Assembly: GCA_964291305.2 (NCBI GenBank)
Contig: OZ219783.1
Location: forward strand, 1,426,001 to 1,490,000
Length of the DNA: 64,000 nucleotides
From: VXNF01 sp964291305
Lineage (GTDB): Bacteria; Actinomycetota; Acidimicrobiia; Acidimicrobiales; CATQHL01
Reading direction: 5' to 3'
Under the pieces are notes generated by a model. The model was not told where the DNA came from, searched no databases, and worked only from the letters and a program-made list of their open reading frames with translations. The position numbers and the translations under genes were made by a program. Below, piece by piece: positions 36,618-44,311 of the stretch. Every line of letters starts with the position of its first letter. Positions within the stretch are counted from its first letter, which is position 1.

Positions 36618-38406
36618 TTGGCGCTCCAACCGATGTTGCGGCGAGGATCAACTCGGGGCCCGTATTGGTTGGTGGTGGCACTTTCAAACGGCGCACGGCT
36701 ATCTCTGCCAACTCAGCGAACGCGGGGGCGGCTGCGCTTCCTCCGTAGATGGTGGTCGTGGGCTCTTCAATCACCACGATCAGGGAGAGTTCCGGATTCG
36801 AGGCCGGCAGGAACCCCACGAAGGTAGCGACGTAGCGATAGTTACCCGCGCTGTCCTCATAGCCGCCGTCGGGGTGAGGCTTGCGGGCGGTGCCGGTCTT
36901 GCCCGCCACTTCGTAGCCGCTCACTGACGCCCGCTTCCCAGTCCCGTCCGCCACGGCCTCCCGCAACATACGGCGCATATGAATCGCCGCAGCACTGGAC
37001 ATAACCCGCCGTGGTTCGATACTGGATGGCGGAGCGGTGACAGCGCCATCGGGACCAGTCACATCGGCCACGATCCTGGCCGGGATATAGACACCGTCGT
37101 TGGCGATCACGTTGAAAGCCTGCAGGAGTTGCAATGGCGTGACCGCGACCCCCTGTCCGATGGCGATAGTCGCAAGCGAGGTTCCTGACCAGTTAGCAAG
37201 ACTCGGCAGTAGACCGGCAGATTCACCGTACAGTTCGAGTCCGCTGCGCTCACCCAACCCGAAACTGCGCAGATAGCCGTCTAGTCCCGCCTTACCTAGT
37301 CGCTGGCCCCAGAGAATTGTCCCGATGTTCGAGGACTCCACCAAGATGTCCCGAACTGAGTAAGACTGCACCGGATGCGGGCTGTAGTCGCTGAAAGTGG
37401 AGTCGCTCACGACTAGGCGATCCGGTACCTGCCGGGTCATGGCCGGAGTCGCTAGACCGGCGTCCAGGACGGCCGAGAAGGTCAGCCCCTTAATTGCCGA
37501 TCCAGGTTCGAAGGCCCAGGTAATCGCCTTGTTCTCGGCGCCTGTGATCACCTCACCAGTATCGTTTCGAGTTGCGGTGGCCATCGCTAGGATCTCCCCG
37601 GTAGCGGGACGCCCCAGCACGATCACACCTCCGGCCGCCTCGGTTTCGGTCACCTGTTCGGCCAGTACACGGGCGGCTTCGTATTGCAGCACGCGGTCGA
37701 TGGTGAGCCGCAAATCCGAACCATCGACCGCTCGAGTTGACTCGTTGAGTCCTCCTGGCACGCTGCGACCACCCGGATAAACCTCGCGCACTTCTAAGCC
37801 ATTGCTAGCAATCAACAAGTCGTTGTAAAGCTTCTCGATGCCGGAAATTCCCGTGTGGTCGGTGCTTACCGATCCGACGATCTCCGATCCGACCGAACCC
37901 AACGGATACACCCTATGGAGTTCCGGCAGCATGCCTATACCCGCCAGATTCAGCTCCCCGACCTGCTGAGCTTGCTCAGGAGGGACCTGACGCTGGATGT
38001 AGACAAACTGGCCCGGAACCGACATCTTCTGCGCCAAAGCCTCCACTTCCATTCCCAGGACCGGCGCCAGATCACGCGCCACCGCTAACGGATTATCGAC
38101 TCGCGAAGGGTCGGCGTAGACGGCCGACCACTCAACCGACGTGGCCAGAGGCTGACCCGTGCGATCCAGAATGTTGCCTCGCACTCCCATCACTTGCTGC
38201 TCAGTGAAGCGGTGATCATCACCCCAAGCGGTGATTCGCTCAGAGTCGAGAAACTGAAGGTCGAAGGTCTTCCATGTCAGACCGGCAGCCATGGCCAGCA
38301 TCGCCAGTACCAGTACAGCTCGACGTGCAGGGGATCGGTAGCCCCTGGGGGCCACTGCACTAGCTCGCCGCTTGGCGCCAGTTCGGCCACGGCCAAGATT
38401 GCTCAC
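36610..38406 (-). CDS. ftsI: Septal penicillin-binding protein FtsI/PbpB
   Basis: Class B transpeptidase, 598 aa, that crosslinks septal wall with FtsW. It has a basic N-terminus, one membrane segment (AVLVLAMLAMAAGLTWKTF, about 30-48), a dimerisation domain opening RGNILDRTGQPLATS, and the three active-site motifs: SAIK in EPGSAIKGLTF, SSN in VESSNIGTI and KTGT in VAGKTGTARK. A GTG start overlaps the ftsL stop. Confidence 0.96.
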   Translation of the reverse strand: MSNLGRGRTGAKRRASAVAPRGYRSPARRAVLVLAMLAMAAGLTWKTFDLQFLDSERITAWGDDHRFTEQQVMGVRGNILDRTGQPLATSVEWSAVYADPSRVDNPLAVARDLAPVLGMEVEALAQKMSVPGQFVYIQRQVPPEQAQQVGELNLAGIGMLPELHRVYPLGSVGSEIVGSVSTDHTGISGIEKLYNDLLIASNGLEVREVYPGGRSVPGGLNESTRAVDGSDLRLTIDRVLQYEAARVLAEQVTETEAAGGVIVLGRPATGEILAMATATRNDTGEVITGAENKAITWAFEPGSAIKGLTFSAVLDAGLATPAMTRQVPDRLVVSDSTFSDYSPHPVQSYSVRDILVESSNIGTILWGQRLGKAGLDGYLRSFGLGERSGLELYGESAGLLPSLANWSGTSLATIAIGQGVAVTPLQLLQAFNVIANDGVYIPARIVADVTGPDGAVTAPPSSIEPRRVMSSAAAIHMRRMLREAVADGTGKRASVSGYEVAGKTGTARKPHPDGGYEDSAGNYRYVATFVGFLPASNPELSLIVVIEEPTTTIYGGSAAAPAFAELAEIAVRRLKVPPPTNTGPELILAATSVGAPNG

Positions 38407-38774
38407 GGCGCTGGAGGAATAACCGGGTCGAGGTATTTAACTGTCGCCGGCGGCACCATTCCGAGTCGATCCTGTGCTAGCAAGGCCAATCGTTCTGGTG
38501 AGAGCAGCTCAGCGCGTTGCAGTCGCAGCTCGCGATCGATCCTTAAAGCCTCATCGATTTGGATGTTCAACTGGTCGATGCGCCCCTGGGACTGCGTGAC
38601 CACGGCCTGTAGTGCTCCGATCACGAAAAGTCCGACCAACAGCACGAATACCAGACGTAGGCAGGTACGACGGAGTTGGTGCGACCTGGGATGTTCGTTG
38701 CTCACCAGTTTCAGCCGGGCCTGCGCCTGCGGGCTGCTAACGGACTTGCGTGGTGCTCGCTGGGGCTGATTCAT
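38403..38774 (-). CDS. ftsL: Septum formation initiator-like protein FtsL
   Basis: 123-aa bitopic divisome protein. A basic cytoplasmic part of about 45 residues is followed by a membrane helix LRLVFVLLVGLFVIGALQAV and a periplasmic coiled coil (SQGRIDQLNIQIDEALRIDREL). The ATG at 38774 overlaps the rsmH stop (ATGA) and gives a normal FtsL; the frame is open upstream but inside rsmH. FtsL diverges fast, so the name rests on topology and its place between rsmH and ftsI. Confidence 0.9.
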   Translation of the reverse strand: MNQPQRAPRKSVSSPQAQARLKLVSNEHPRSHQLRRTCLRLVFVLLVGLFVIGALQAVVTQSQGRIDQLNIQIDEALRIDRELRLQRAELLSPERLALLAQDRLGMVPPATVKYLDPVIPPAP

Positions 38775-39721
38775 GCTGCAGCGATTTCCAGCTTCTCGAA
38801 CGAGCGCAGGCGGGCACTCTTGGCCCGCGGGTTGCTCTGGACTTCGCCAGACTCGGGCCGGGCGGCCCCTCGAGTGAGTAGGCGAACCCGCGGAACCGCG
38901 TCGCACACGCATGGCAGCCTGGCGGGACAGGTGCAGCCGCCCGCTACGGCATCTGCTAGCAGTTGCTTCACCAGAACGTCCTCCCCGGAGTGGTAGCTCA
39001 AGACCACTCCCCTGCCGCGGGGGATCAGCCGATTGATCGCCTCCCTGAGCGCTGGGGTTATCTGAGCAAGTTCCTCGTTAACCGCAATACGCAGCGCTTG
39101 AAAGCTCCGCCTGGCGGGATGTCCGCCGCGCCGACGATGGCGAGCAGGTATGGCCGACCGCACTACCTCAGCCAACTGGACGGTGTCTCGGAGCGGGCGC
39201 TGCGCCACCAGGGCACGAGCTATTCCTCGGGCATGTGATTCGTCCCCGTACTCTCGGAGCAAGCCCACGAGGCGCTCTAAGGGCCACTCGTTAACGATCT
39301 GAGCAGCACAAAGCGGCGAGCCGGGATCCATGCGCATGTCGATCGGTCCGGCGGCTCGATAGCTGAAGCCCCGTCTGGGGGTGTCGAGTTGCAAAGAACT
39401 GACCCCGAGATCGAACAGCACGCCCGAGAGGTCGCTGACGCCCAACTCGTCGAGTGCTTTGCCCAACTCAACGAAGGGGCGCTGCTGTAAACGAACACCG
39501 GCGCGTAGTCGTCGGGCAGCAATGGCCACAGCTGCCGGATCCCTATCTAGGCCTACGAAGCTCAGGTCCGGACGGCGCTTCAGCAGGGCCGCCGTGTGGC
39601 CCCCGAGGCCGACGGTGGCGTCAAGAAAGACACCAGCAGGAATCGGCTCTAGTAACTCGGTGACCTCGCGCAGCATGACGGAGTCGTGCCCGTGGACCCC
39701 GGGGCCCTCATGGGCGGCCAC
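38771..39721 (-). CDS. rsmH: 16S rRNA (cytosine1402-N4)-methyltransferase
   Basis: SAM-dependent methyltransferase, 316 aa, also called MraW. It has HDSVMLREVTELL, the SAM loop DATVGLGGHTAALL, FDLGVSSLQLDTPRRGFSYR (split), and the C-terminal RGVVLSYHSGEDVLVK. The annotated start is a GTG at 39721 with no clear ribosome binding site; an in-frame ATG 15 codons in is too far into the fold to be the start. The 25-bp inverted repeat ends about 20 bases upstream of this start. Confidence 0.94.
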   Translation of the reverse strand: MAAHEGPGVHGHDSVMLREVTELLEPIPAGVFLDATVGLGGHTAALLKRRPDLSFVGLDRDPAAVAIAARRLRAGVRLQQRPFVELGKALDELGVSDLSGVLFDLGVSSLQLDTPRRGFSYRAAGPIDMRMDPGSPLCAAQIVNEWPLERLVGLLREYGDESHARGIARALVAQRPLRDTVQLAEVVRSAIPARHRRRGGHPARRSFQALRIAVNEELAQITPALREAINRLIPRGRGVVLSYHSGEDVLVKQLLADAVAGGCTCPARLPCVCDAVPRVRLLTRGAARPESGEVQSNPRAKSARLRSFEKLEIAAA

Positions 39722-39741
39722 GGTGCCGCTGCGCCGGCAGC

Positions 39742-39867
39742 TCGCCGCTCAGCAATCCCCCGGTTGCCAGGACCTCGCGGCGATCTCTTTCGTCGCAAGG
39801 CAAGTGGCAAGTGGGCGGAGTAGGGATTGGCTGTCCTCCTGTCAACCGGGGGATTGCTGAGCGGCGA
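39742..39867. repeat. Perfect 25-bp inverted repeat between mraZ and rsmH
   Basis: 39742-39766 (TCGCCGCTCAGC...CCCGGTTG) is the exact reverse complement of 39843-39867 (CAACCGGG...GAGCGGCGA). After one mismatch the pairing resumes for five more bases (39768-39772 with 39837-39841), so a stem of 31 positions with one mismatch can close a 64-base loop. The loop itself holds a GCGGCGA/TCGTCGC hairpin and a GGCAAGT tandem repeat. The element fills almost the entire mraZ-rsmH gap. Confidence 0.95.
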
Positions 39868-39892
39868 ACATTCGCCTGCTTATCGTTCACGT

Positions 39893-40363
39893 TCACAACC
39901 AACTGTTTTCGGCCCAAGAACCCAGGCCCGACTCGTCGGTATAGGCGTCCGCCCCTCCGACTGTCTCCAACCAGATCTCACTGTTCCATAGCTCGATCCG
40001 CTCCCCGACGCCAGCAACGAATACTCGAGCGTCGCTCTCATCGGCATTCACACGGATCACATCTCGCAGCGGCTCCGGCACAACTATCCGACCCTGCGCG
40101 TCGGACCGGACCGGATAGCCATTACCAGAGAACCAGCGCAGCAGGTTCTGGCCCGCCCCGCGAGCGCGAACCTCCTCTTCGAGGCGCCGATAGGCGGCGT
40201 CGAAACTGCTCTGGCGCCAAAGACCCAAGCAAGGGCTGCCGGGAACACGACCCAGGATGCAACGATCGTCGGCCTCTACTCCGCCGCGAAACTCCGGAGG
40301 TAGCGAAACACGCCACTTGCCGTCGATGGAGCGCTCGTGGCTACCTGAGAATGTTCGATCCAT
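39893..40363 (-). CDS. mraZ: Transcriptional regulator MraZ
   Basis: 156-aa DNA-binding protein with two AbrB-like swapped-hairpin domains, each with the DxxxR pattern: SIDGKWRVSLPPEFR (12-26) and SDAQGRIVVPEPLRD in the second half. MraZ in other bacteria represses the dcw cluster by binding repeats of GTGGG spaced 10 bp, and such repeats are present upstream here. The start is the ATG at 40363, preceded by a leader with a GC-rich hairpin. Confidence 0.95.
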   Translation of the reverse strand: MDRTFSGSHERSIDGKWRVSLPPEFRGGVEADDRCILGRVPGSPCLGLWRQSSFDAAYRRLEEEVRARGAGQNLLRWFSGNGYPVRSDAQGRIVVPEPLRDVIRVNADESDARVFVAGVGERIELWNSEIWLETVGGADAYTDESGLGSWAENSWL

Positions 40364-40389
40364 AGGGTTTCGTGTCTCGAGAGTTTGCG

Positions 40390-40407
40390 GCCGGGCTATC
40401 GCCCGGC
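40390..40407 (-). other. Hairpin in the mraZ leader
   Basis: GCCGGGC (40390-40396) and GCCCGGC (40401-40407) form a perfect 7-bp stem with a 4-base loop, between the likely -10 box and the mraZ start. It may stabilise the 5' end of the dcw message or affect translation. No U-tract follows. Confidence 0.6.
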
Positions 40408-40420
40408 ACTTAGCTCAATC

Positions 40421-40426
40421 AGTATA
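40421..40426 (-). promoter_or_regulatory. Likely -10 box of the dcw (mraZ) promoter
   Basis: On the minus strand 40426-40421 reads TATACT, close to TATAAT, 58 bases before the mraZ start. No good -35 box is seen at 17 bases; the region is instead occupied by the GTGG repeats, so repressor binding there would block RNA polymerase. Confidence 0.55.
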
Positions 40427-40437
40427 GGGAAGATTCC

Positions 40438-40471
40438 CCGCTAATCACCACAATAAACCACTTTGCCCCAC
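40438..40471 (-). promoter_or_regulatory. MraZ-binding-box array
   Basis: On the minus strand GTGG occurs at 40471-40468, 40461-40458 and 40451-40448, exactly 10 bp apart, followed at the same spacing by GCGG (40441-40438). Repeats of (G)TGG(G) with a 10-bp period directly upstream of mraZ are the known MraZ operator architecture in several bacteria. The array lies just upstream of the TATACT box, consistent with autorepression of the dcw operon. Confidence 0.8.
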
Positions 40472-40559
40472 TCAGCAAAAACTAAGGCCCACATTCTCGC
40501 TGTCGATCAACCACCAGCCAGCTTTGGTGTGCACCTGGGGGGCTACCGGTCAGAGTGGA

Positions 40560-41273
40560 CTACGGCCGGACTCCCACCAAGGGCAGAGTCTCGACGAAAG
40601 CCTCCAGCAGGCGATCGGCCGGAATTCCCAGACTCCCTGCACAAACAGCCAGATGACGCTCTAGGGGAGCCCGATCTCCCGCGGGAACCTCAAGCAGTTC
40701 TACCAGCTCGGAGGGTTCCCAGCGCAACGGTACGCCGCACTGAAAACGTGCTCCGTCACGACTCCGTTTCTGCGACAGGCCCACGACTTTTCGGCCCTCC
40801 CAGAACACCTCCCCCGGACCGCGCCCGGCGAAACAGACCAGCGACCCCCAGGAGCCAGCCTGATAGCCGCCGTCGTACACCTCAGCGGCTACCCCGCAGT
40901 TGTCTAGGGCGCGCCGCCAGGCGTGACCCAACCAAGCAAAAGCACGCCCCACATCAGGCTCCCAAAGCGAGTCGTCCCGCGGCACCAACACATCAACCCA
41001 CAAAAGATCGGTGAGCGAGACTAGTACTATCCCCCCGCCGGAGCGACGCCGCAGAACCGTCAGATTTCGCCGGTGGGCTGCTGGCGCATTCACTACTCGG
41101 GGATGCTGTCCGCTCCCCAAGACGATGGCTCGGGAGGTTGGACGCATGATCCACAACTCGCGCCGCCAGGAATTCGGCTGCATCGTATGAAGGAGACGGA
41201 CCGACCCGCTGCGCTCGCTGATGGCCCAGGGCTTCGGCGAACCACCGGAGGCGGCGGCTGCGCCACTCCTCAC
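40560..41273 (-). CDS. Lipoate/biotin-protein-ligase-fold protein (LplA-like)
   Basis: 237-aa protein of the BPL/LplA/LipB fold. Matching parts are VLGSGQHP, VLRRRSGGGIVLVS (the R-R-x-S-G-G-G loop), WEGRKVVGLSQKRSR with the putative catalytic lysine, and FQCGVPLRW. It may attach lipoate or octanoate to carrier proteins, but the N-terminal part before SGQ is short compared with LplA and the substrate is uncertain. The GTG start at 41273 overlaps the HNH gene stop (GTGA). Confidence 0.78.
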   Translation of the reverse strand: MRSGAAAASGGSPKPWAISERSGSVRLLHTMQPNSWRRELWIMRPTSRAIVLGSGQHPRVVNAPAAHRRNLTVLRRRSGGGIVLVSLTDLLWVDVLVPRDDSLWEPDVGRAFAWLGHAWRRALDNCGVAAEVYDGGYQAGSWGSLVCFAGRGPGEVFWEGRKVVGLSQKRSRDGARFQCGVPLRWEPSELVELLEVPAGDRAPLERHLAVCAGSLGIPADRLLEAFVETLPLVGVRP

Positions 41274-41779
41274 GCCGATAGGGCTTGGTCGTCGCTCAGG
41301 TAAGCGGTCCAGTGATCGGGAACCTCGTCGGCACTGAGCCGAACGAGGGTGCTCCAGGTGGGTGGCTGTGGCGTGCGGCGCAACCGCATGTCGATCTCGC
41401 TGGGGAGTCGGTCTCGTTTGCGAGTGTTGCAGCGTCGGCAGGCCGCAACCACGTTGTCCCAGGTGTGGCCGCCGCCGCGGCTGCGCGGCCGTACGTGGTC
41501 AATGCTGTCGGCGCTATGGCCGCAGTACTGACAACTGTGATTGTCTCGGGCCAGCACACCTCGCCGGCTTAGCGAGCCGCACCGCATATACGGCGCCCTC
41601 ACGTAATACCGCAGGCGAACCACTGAAGGGATCTCAAGGCTCAGGTTCTCCGATCGCAGCACCATGCCGCTGAGGTGCACCGTCTCGGCCTTCCCATCCA
41701 GCACCAATACCGCAGCCCGGCGTGCGGGCACCACGCTCAGGGGCTCGTTAGTGGCATTCAAGACCAGGGCCTGACTCAT
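41270..41779 (-). CDS. HNH endonuclease-family protein
   Basis: 169-aa protein with a C-terminal HNH nuclease domain: SCQYCG, DHVRPRSRGG, WDNVVAACRRCNTRKRD, which supplies both zinc CxxC pairs and the His-Asn-His residues. N-terminal LVLNATNEPLSVVPARRA is the typical actinobacterial head of this family. The ATG at 41779 gives the family N-terminus. It is usually a single-copy housekeeping gene of unknown role, not part of a mobile element; nothing mobile is seen nearby. Confidence 0.9.
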   Translation of the reverse strand: MSQALVLNATNEPLSVVPARRAAVLVLDGKAETVHLSGMVLRSENLSLEIPSVVRLRYYVRAPYMRCGSLSRRGVLARDNHSCQYCGHSADSIDHVRPRSRGGGHTWDNVVAACRRCNTRKRDRLPSEIDMRLRRTPQPPTWSTLVRLSADEVPDHWTAYLSDDQALSA

Positions 41780-41813
41780 TGGCTCAAAAGCTAGCCCCAC
41801 AGCGCCCGTTGGC

Positions 41814-42074
41814 TTACAAGGCCCTGGAGCACAGTCGTCTAAAGGACTTCGCCCAGCGCAACCAGGTCAAGGCATCTTTGACCTCCGGGACCTTTTCTGG
41901 ATCGCCGTAGGCGGTCAACAAACGGAAGTCTCGATAAGAATCCGCCGACAGCGACCTCGCCTGGCGCAGCGCCTCCGCCCAGAGACGCGGTTGCCGCAGC
42001 AACTCCCACCCCACCCCCGGAACCAGACCGCCAAACCAGCGCCTCCAGCGAATGCGACTTCTCAGGCCCACCAC
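41814..42074 (-). CDS. Small basic protein, unknown
   Basis: 86-aa protein rich in Arg and Trp, with a plausible conserved core SADSYRDFRLLTAYGDPEK. I do not recognise the family. It lies 34 bases upstream of the HNH gene on the same strand and is divergent from moxR. Composition and codon use are like the neighbours, and no other gene occupies the stretch. Confidence 0.6.
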   Translation of the reverse strand: MVGLRSRIRWRRWFGGLVPGVGWELLRQPRLWAEALRQARSLSADSYRDFRLLTAYGDPEKVPEVKDALTWLRWAKSFRRLCSRAL

Positions 42075-42171
42075 CGACGTACCCTAATGGGCGGCAGGAT
42101 CTCAGTGACTTTGCTGCGATAGAAACGGACCTGCCCCGACCTACAAGCCAGAGAACGGCAAATCTGCCCGC

Positions 42172-43161
42172 GTGACGAACCCTAACCCCGAGTCTCCAGC
42201 CGCCACTTCCTCAAAACGTGGTTTCGCGGCAACTTTTGAGGCCATCGCGGCAAATATCGAGCGGGTTGTCAAAGGTAAGCGTCGCCTAATCAGACTGCTG
42301 CTGCTTTGCTTGCTAGCAGAAGGCCACGTGCTCTTGCGCGACCCCCCCGGCGTGGGCAAGACAGTGCTCGCCAAGACAGTGGCACGTACTCTCGGACTCG
42401 AACTTGGTCGGGTTCAGTTCACGCCCGATCTGCTGCCGAGCGATGTCGTCGGAGTGTCGCTTTGGAATCCGGCCGATAACGAATTCGAGTTCAGACCTGG
42501 TCCGGTGTTTGCCGGGCTGCTGCTGGCTGACGAAATCAACCGCACATCTCCCCGTACTCAGGCAGCGTTACTGGAGGCAATGGCGGAACGCCAGGTCACC
42601 GTGGACGGCACCACTCATCAACTGAGTTCCCCCTTCTTGGTTATTGCCACGGAGAACTCCGAAGAGATCGAGGGCACCTTCCCCCTCCCCAACAGCCAGT
42701 TGGACCGCTTCCTCATGAGTCTGAGCGCAGGCTTTCCAGACCGCTCCGCAGAAGCCAAGATTCTTGAGTCACACCTCAACGGGGACCCGCTGGATGAGCT
42801 TCGGCCGATCACCGATGTCGCCGCCGTCAGAGCCATGATCGAGGCAGTACGGGCGGTACACGTGGCCCCGAGCGTGCGCGACTATCTCGTGGAGTTGGCC
42901 TCCAACAGTCGAGCACACGACGCTATTGACGGCGGGATCTCACCCCGCGCTGTACTAGGACTCCAGCGTGTGGCACAAGCCCGCGCCGCCGCCGGCGGCC
43001 GTAAGTTCGTGTTGCCCGACGATGTCAAGGATGTGGCCCGGCCAATCCTGCTCCACCGTATCTCCCTGAATAGGAGCGCCCAGTTCAACGGGATCACTCC
43101 AGCAGCTGTGATCGAGGAGATTCTGACCGACACGCCCAGCCCGCCGGTCAGAGTTCACTAA
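42172..43161 (+). CDS. MoxR-family AAA+ ATPase
   Basis: 329-aa ATPase chaperone. Walker A is DPPGVGKTVLAKT, Walker B is LLADEINR, sensor 1 lies in LVIATENS and the arginine finger region is PLPNSQLDRF. It is the first gene of a moxR-DUF58-transglutaminase operon; such ATPases are thought to help assemble or activate proteins, often with a MIDAS/vWA partner. The GTG start at 42172 is in a divergent intergenic region of about 100 bases. Confidence 0.94.
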   Translation: MTNPNPESPAATSSKRGFAATFEAIAANIERVVKGKRRLIRLLLLCLLAEGHVLLRDPPGVGKTVLAKTVARTLGLELGRVQFTPDLLPSDVVGVSLWNPADNEFEFRPGPVFAGLLLADEINRTSPRTQAALLEAMAERQVTVDGTTHQLSSPFLVIATENSEEIEGTFPLPNSQLDRFLMSLSAGFPDRSAEAKILESHLNGDPLDELRPITDVAAVRAMIEAVRAVHVAPSVRDYLVELASNSRAHDAIDGGISPRAVLGLQRVAQARAAAGGRKFVLPDDVKDVARPILLHRISLNRSAQFNGITPAAVIEEILTDTPSPPVRVH

Positions 43162-43174
43162 TCGGACGGCGGCT

Positions 43175-44311
43175 TTGACACGAGCCGGCCTCCTAGCGCT
43201 GGTCTCAGGCATGGCGTTCGGAGCGGCCGCTCTTTTGTTCGGCTTGCCCGAACTCCTCCTCGTGGCGCTGGTGTGCGGAGCGCTGGTACTGCAGGCGATT
43301 GTCACAGTGTCTATCAGGCCGCCGCTACGCGCTGGATACACTCGCACGCGTCGGCGCATTCAAAGCGGTACACCCCTGGAAGTGTCGCTGCGCTTCTATA
43401 ACACAGCCCGCCGCCGCAGCTTCCCCGAAGTCGCTATCTTCGACGAAGCTAGCGAACCTCTCGGACCGGTCCTGCGGCTCAGACGCATGCCAGCAGGCAG
43501 CGTCGCCGAAGGCCAATACCACCTAGCTACAGACAAGCGCGGCTGGCAACAGTTCGGCCCTCTGCTGGCCGAAGTTGAGGATCCCTTTGGGCTGGCTCGA
43601 CGAAGCCACCGCCTCCTCCCCCAACGCCGCGTCCTCGTATGGCCACACATCGATGACTTGCCGATCTTGTCCGAGGCCATCTCCAAAGCCATCGATCGGA
43701 GCAGACACGCTCCTTTTCTGGGTAGTTCCGTCACCGACTTCCACAGCCTCCGCCGGTTCGAGCCCGGCGACGACCCTCACCGGATTCACTGGCCCGCTAG
43801 CACTCGCTACCAGGAACTTCTAGTCCGCCGATTCGATGCGGTGGAGCGCCCAGAGACTTTGCTGTTCCTCGAGACTGACCAAGCCGTCGCCAGCCCCCAG
43901 ACCTTCGAACGCATGGTATCGGCCGCCGCCGGATTGGCTGTTACAGCCGCCCGCGAGACGGGATACCTCCGGCTGGTGACCAGCGACGGCAGAGAGGTAC
44001 ACGCTCGAGGAACACCGACAGCGGTGCTAGACGCCCTGGCCCTCGTCGGACAGGTTCCCGCCAGAACTCAACTTGAATCACAGCTGTTGGCCAGTGCAGT
44101 GGGCACGACCCTGGTTGCCGTAGTTGGCGAGGGAGCGGAGGACTACCCACCTGCGCTGGACCGCTTCGGTGAACGGGGGATCATCTTGCAGTTCTGGCAG
44201 GACGAACCAGCAGAAGAGTATGCCAACATGCTCACCATCGGCCCTCATCAGTCGACCACCGAGCGATGGGACGAGTTCCAGATGCGCCATAGCGGCTTGA
44301 GAATCCGATGA
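43175..44311 (+). CDS. DUF58-domain protein
   Basis: 378-aa protein starting with TTG at 43175. Two N-terminal hydrophobic segments (about 5-25 and 27-45) anchor it, and the DUF58 signature follows as LRRFEPGDDPHRIHWPASTR. DUF58 proteins have a vWA-like fold and always accompany MoxR ATPases. Its stop overlaps the next start (ATGA), so translation of the three-gene operon is coupled. Confidence 0.92.
   Translation: MTRAGLLALVSGMAFGAAALLFGLPELLLVALVCGALVLQAIVTVSIRPPLRAGYTRTRRRIQSGTPLEVSLRFYNTARRRSFPEVAIFDEASEPLGPVLRLRRMPAGSVAEGQYHLATDKRGWQQFGPLLAEVEDPFGLARRSHRLLPQRRVLVWPHIDDLPILSEAISKAIDRSRHAPFLGSSVTDFHSLRRFEPGDDPHRIHWPASTRYQELLVRRFDAVERPETLLFLETDQAVASPQTFERMVSAAAGLAVTAARETGYLRLVTSDGREVHARGTPTAVLDALALVGQVPARTQLESQLLASAVGTTLVAVVGEGAEDYPPALDRFGERGIILQFWQDEPAEEYANMLTIGPHQSTTERWDEFQMRHSGLRIR

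Noticed and set aside
39795..39830. Second MraZ operator inside the mraZ-rsmH loop (AGTGG repeats)
   Set aside because: The copies are spaced 7 and 9 bases apart, not 10, and lie within the inverted-repeat loop.
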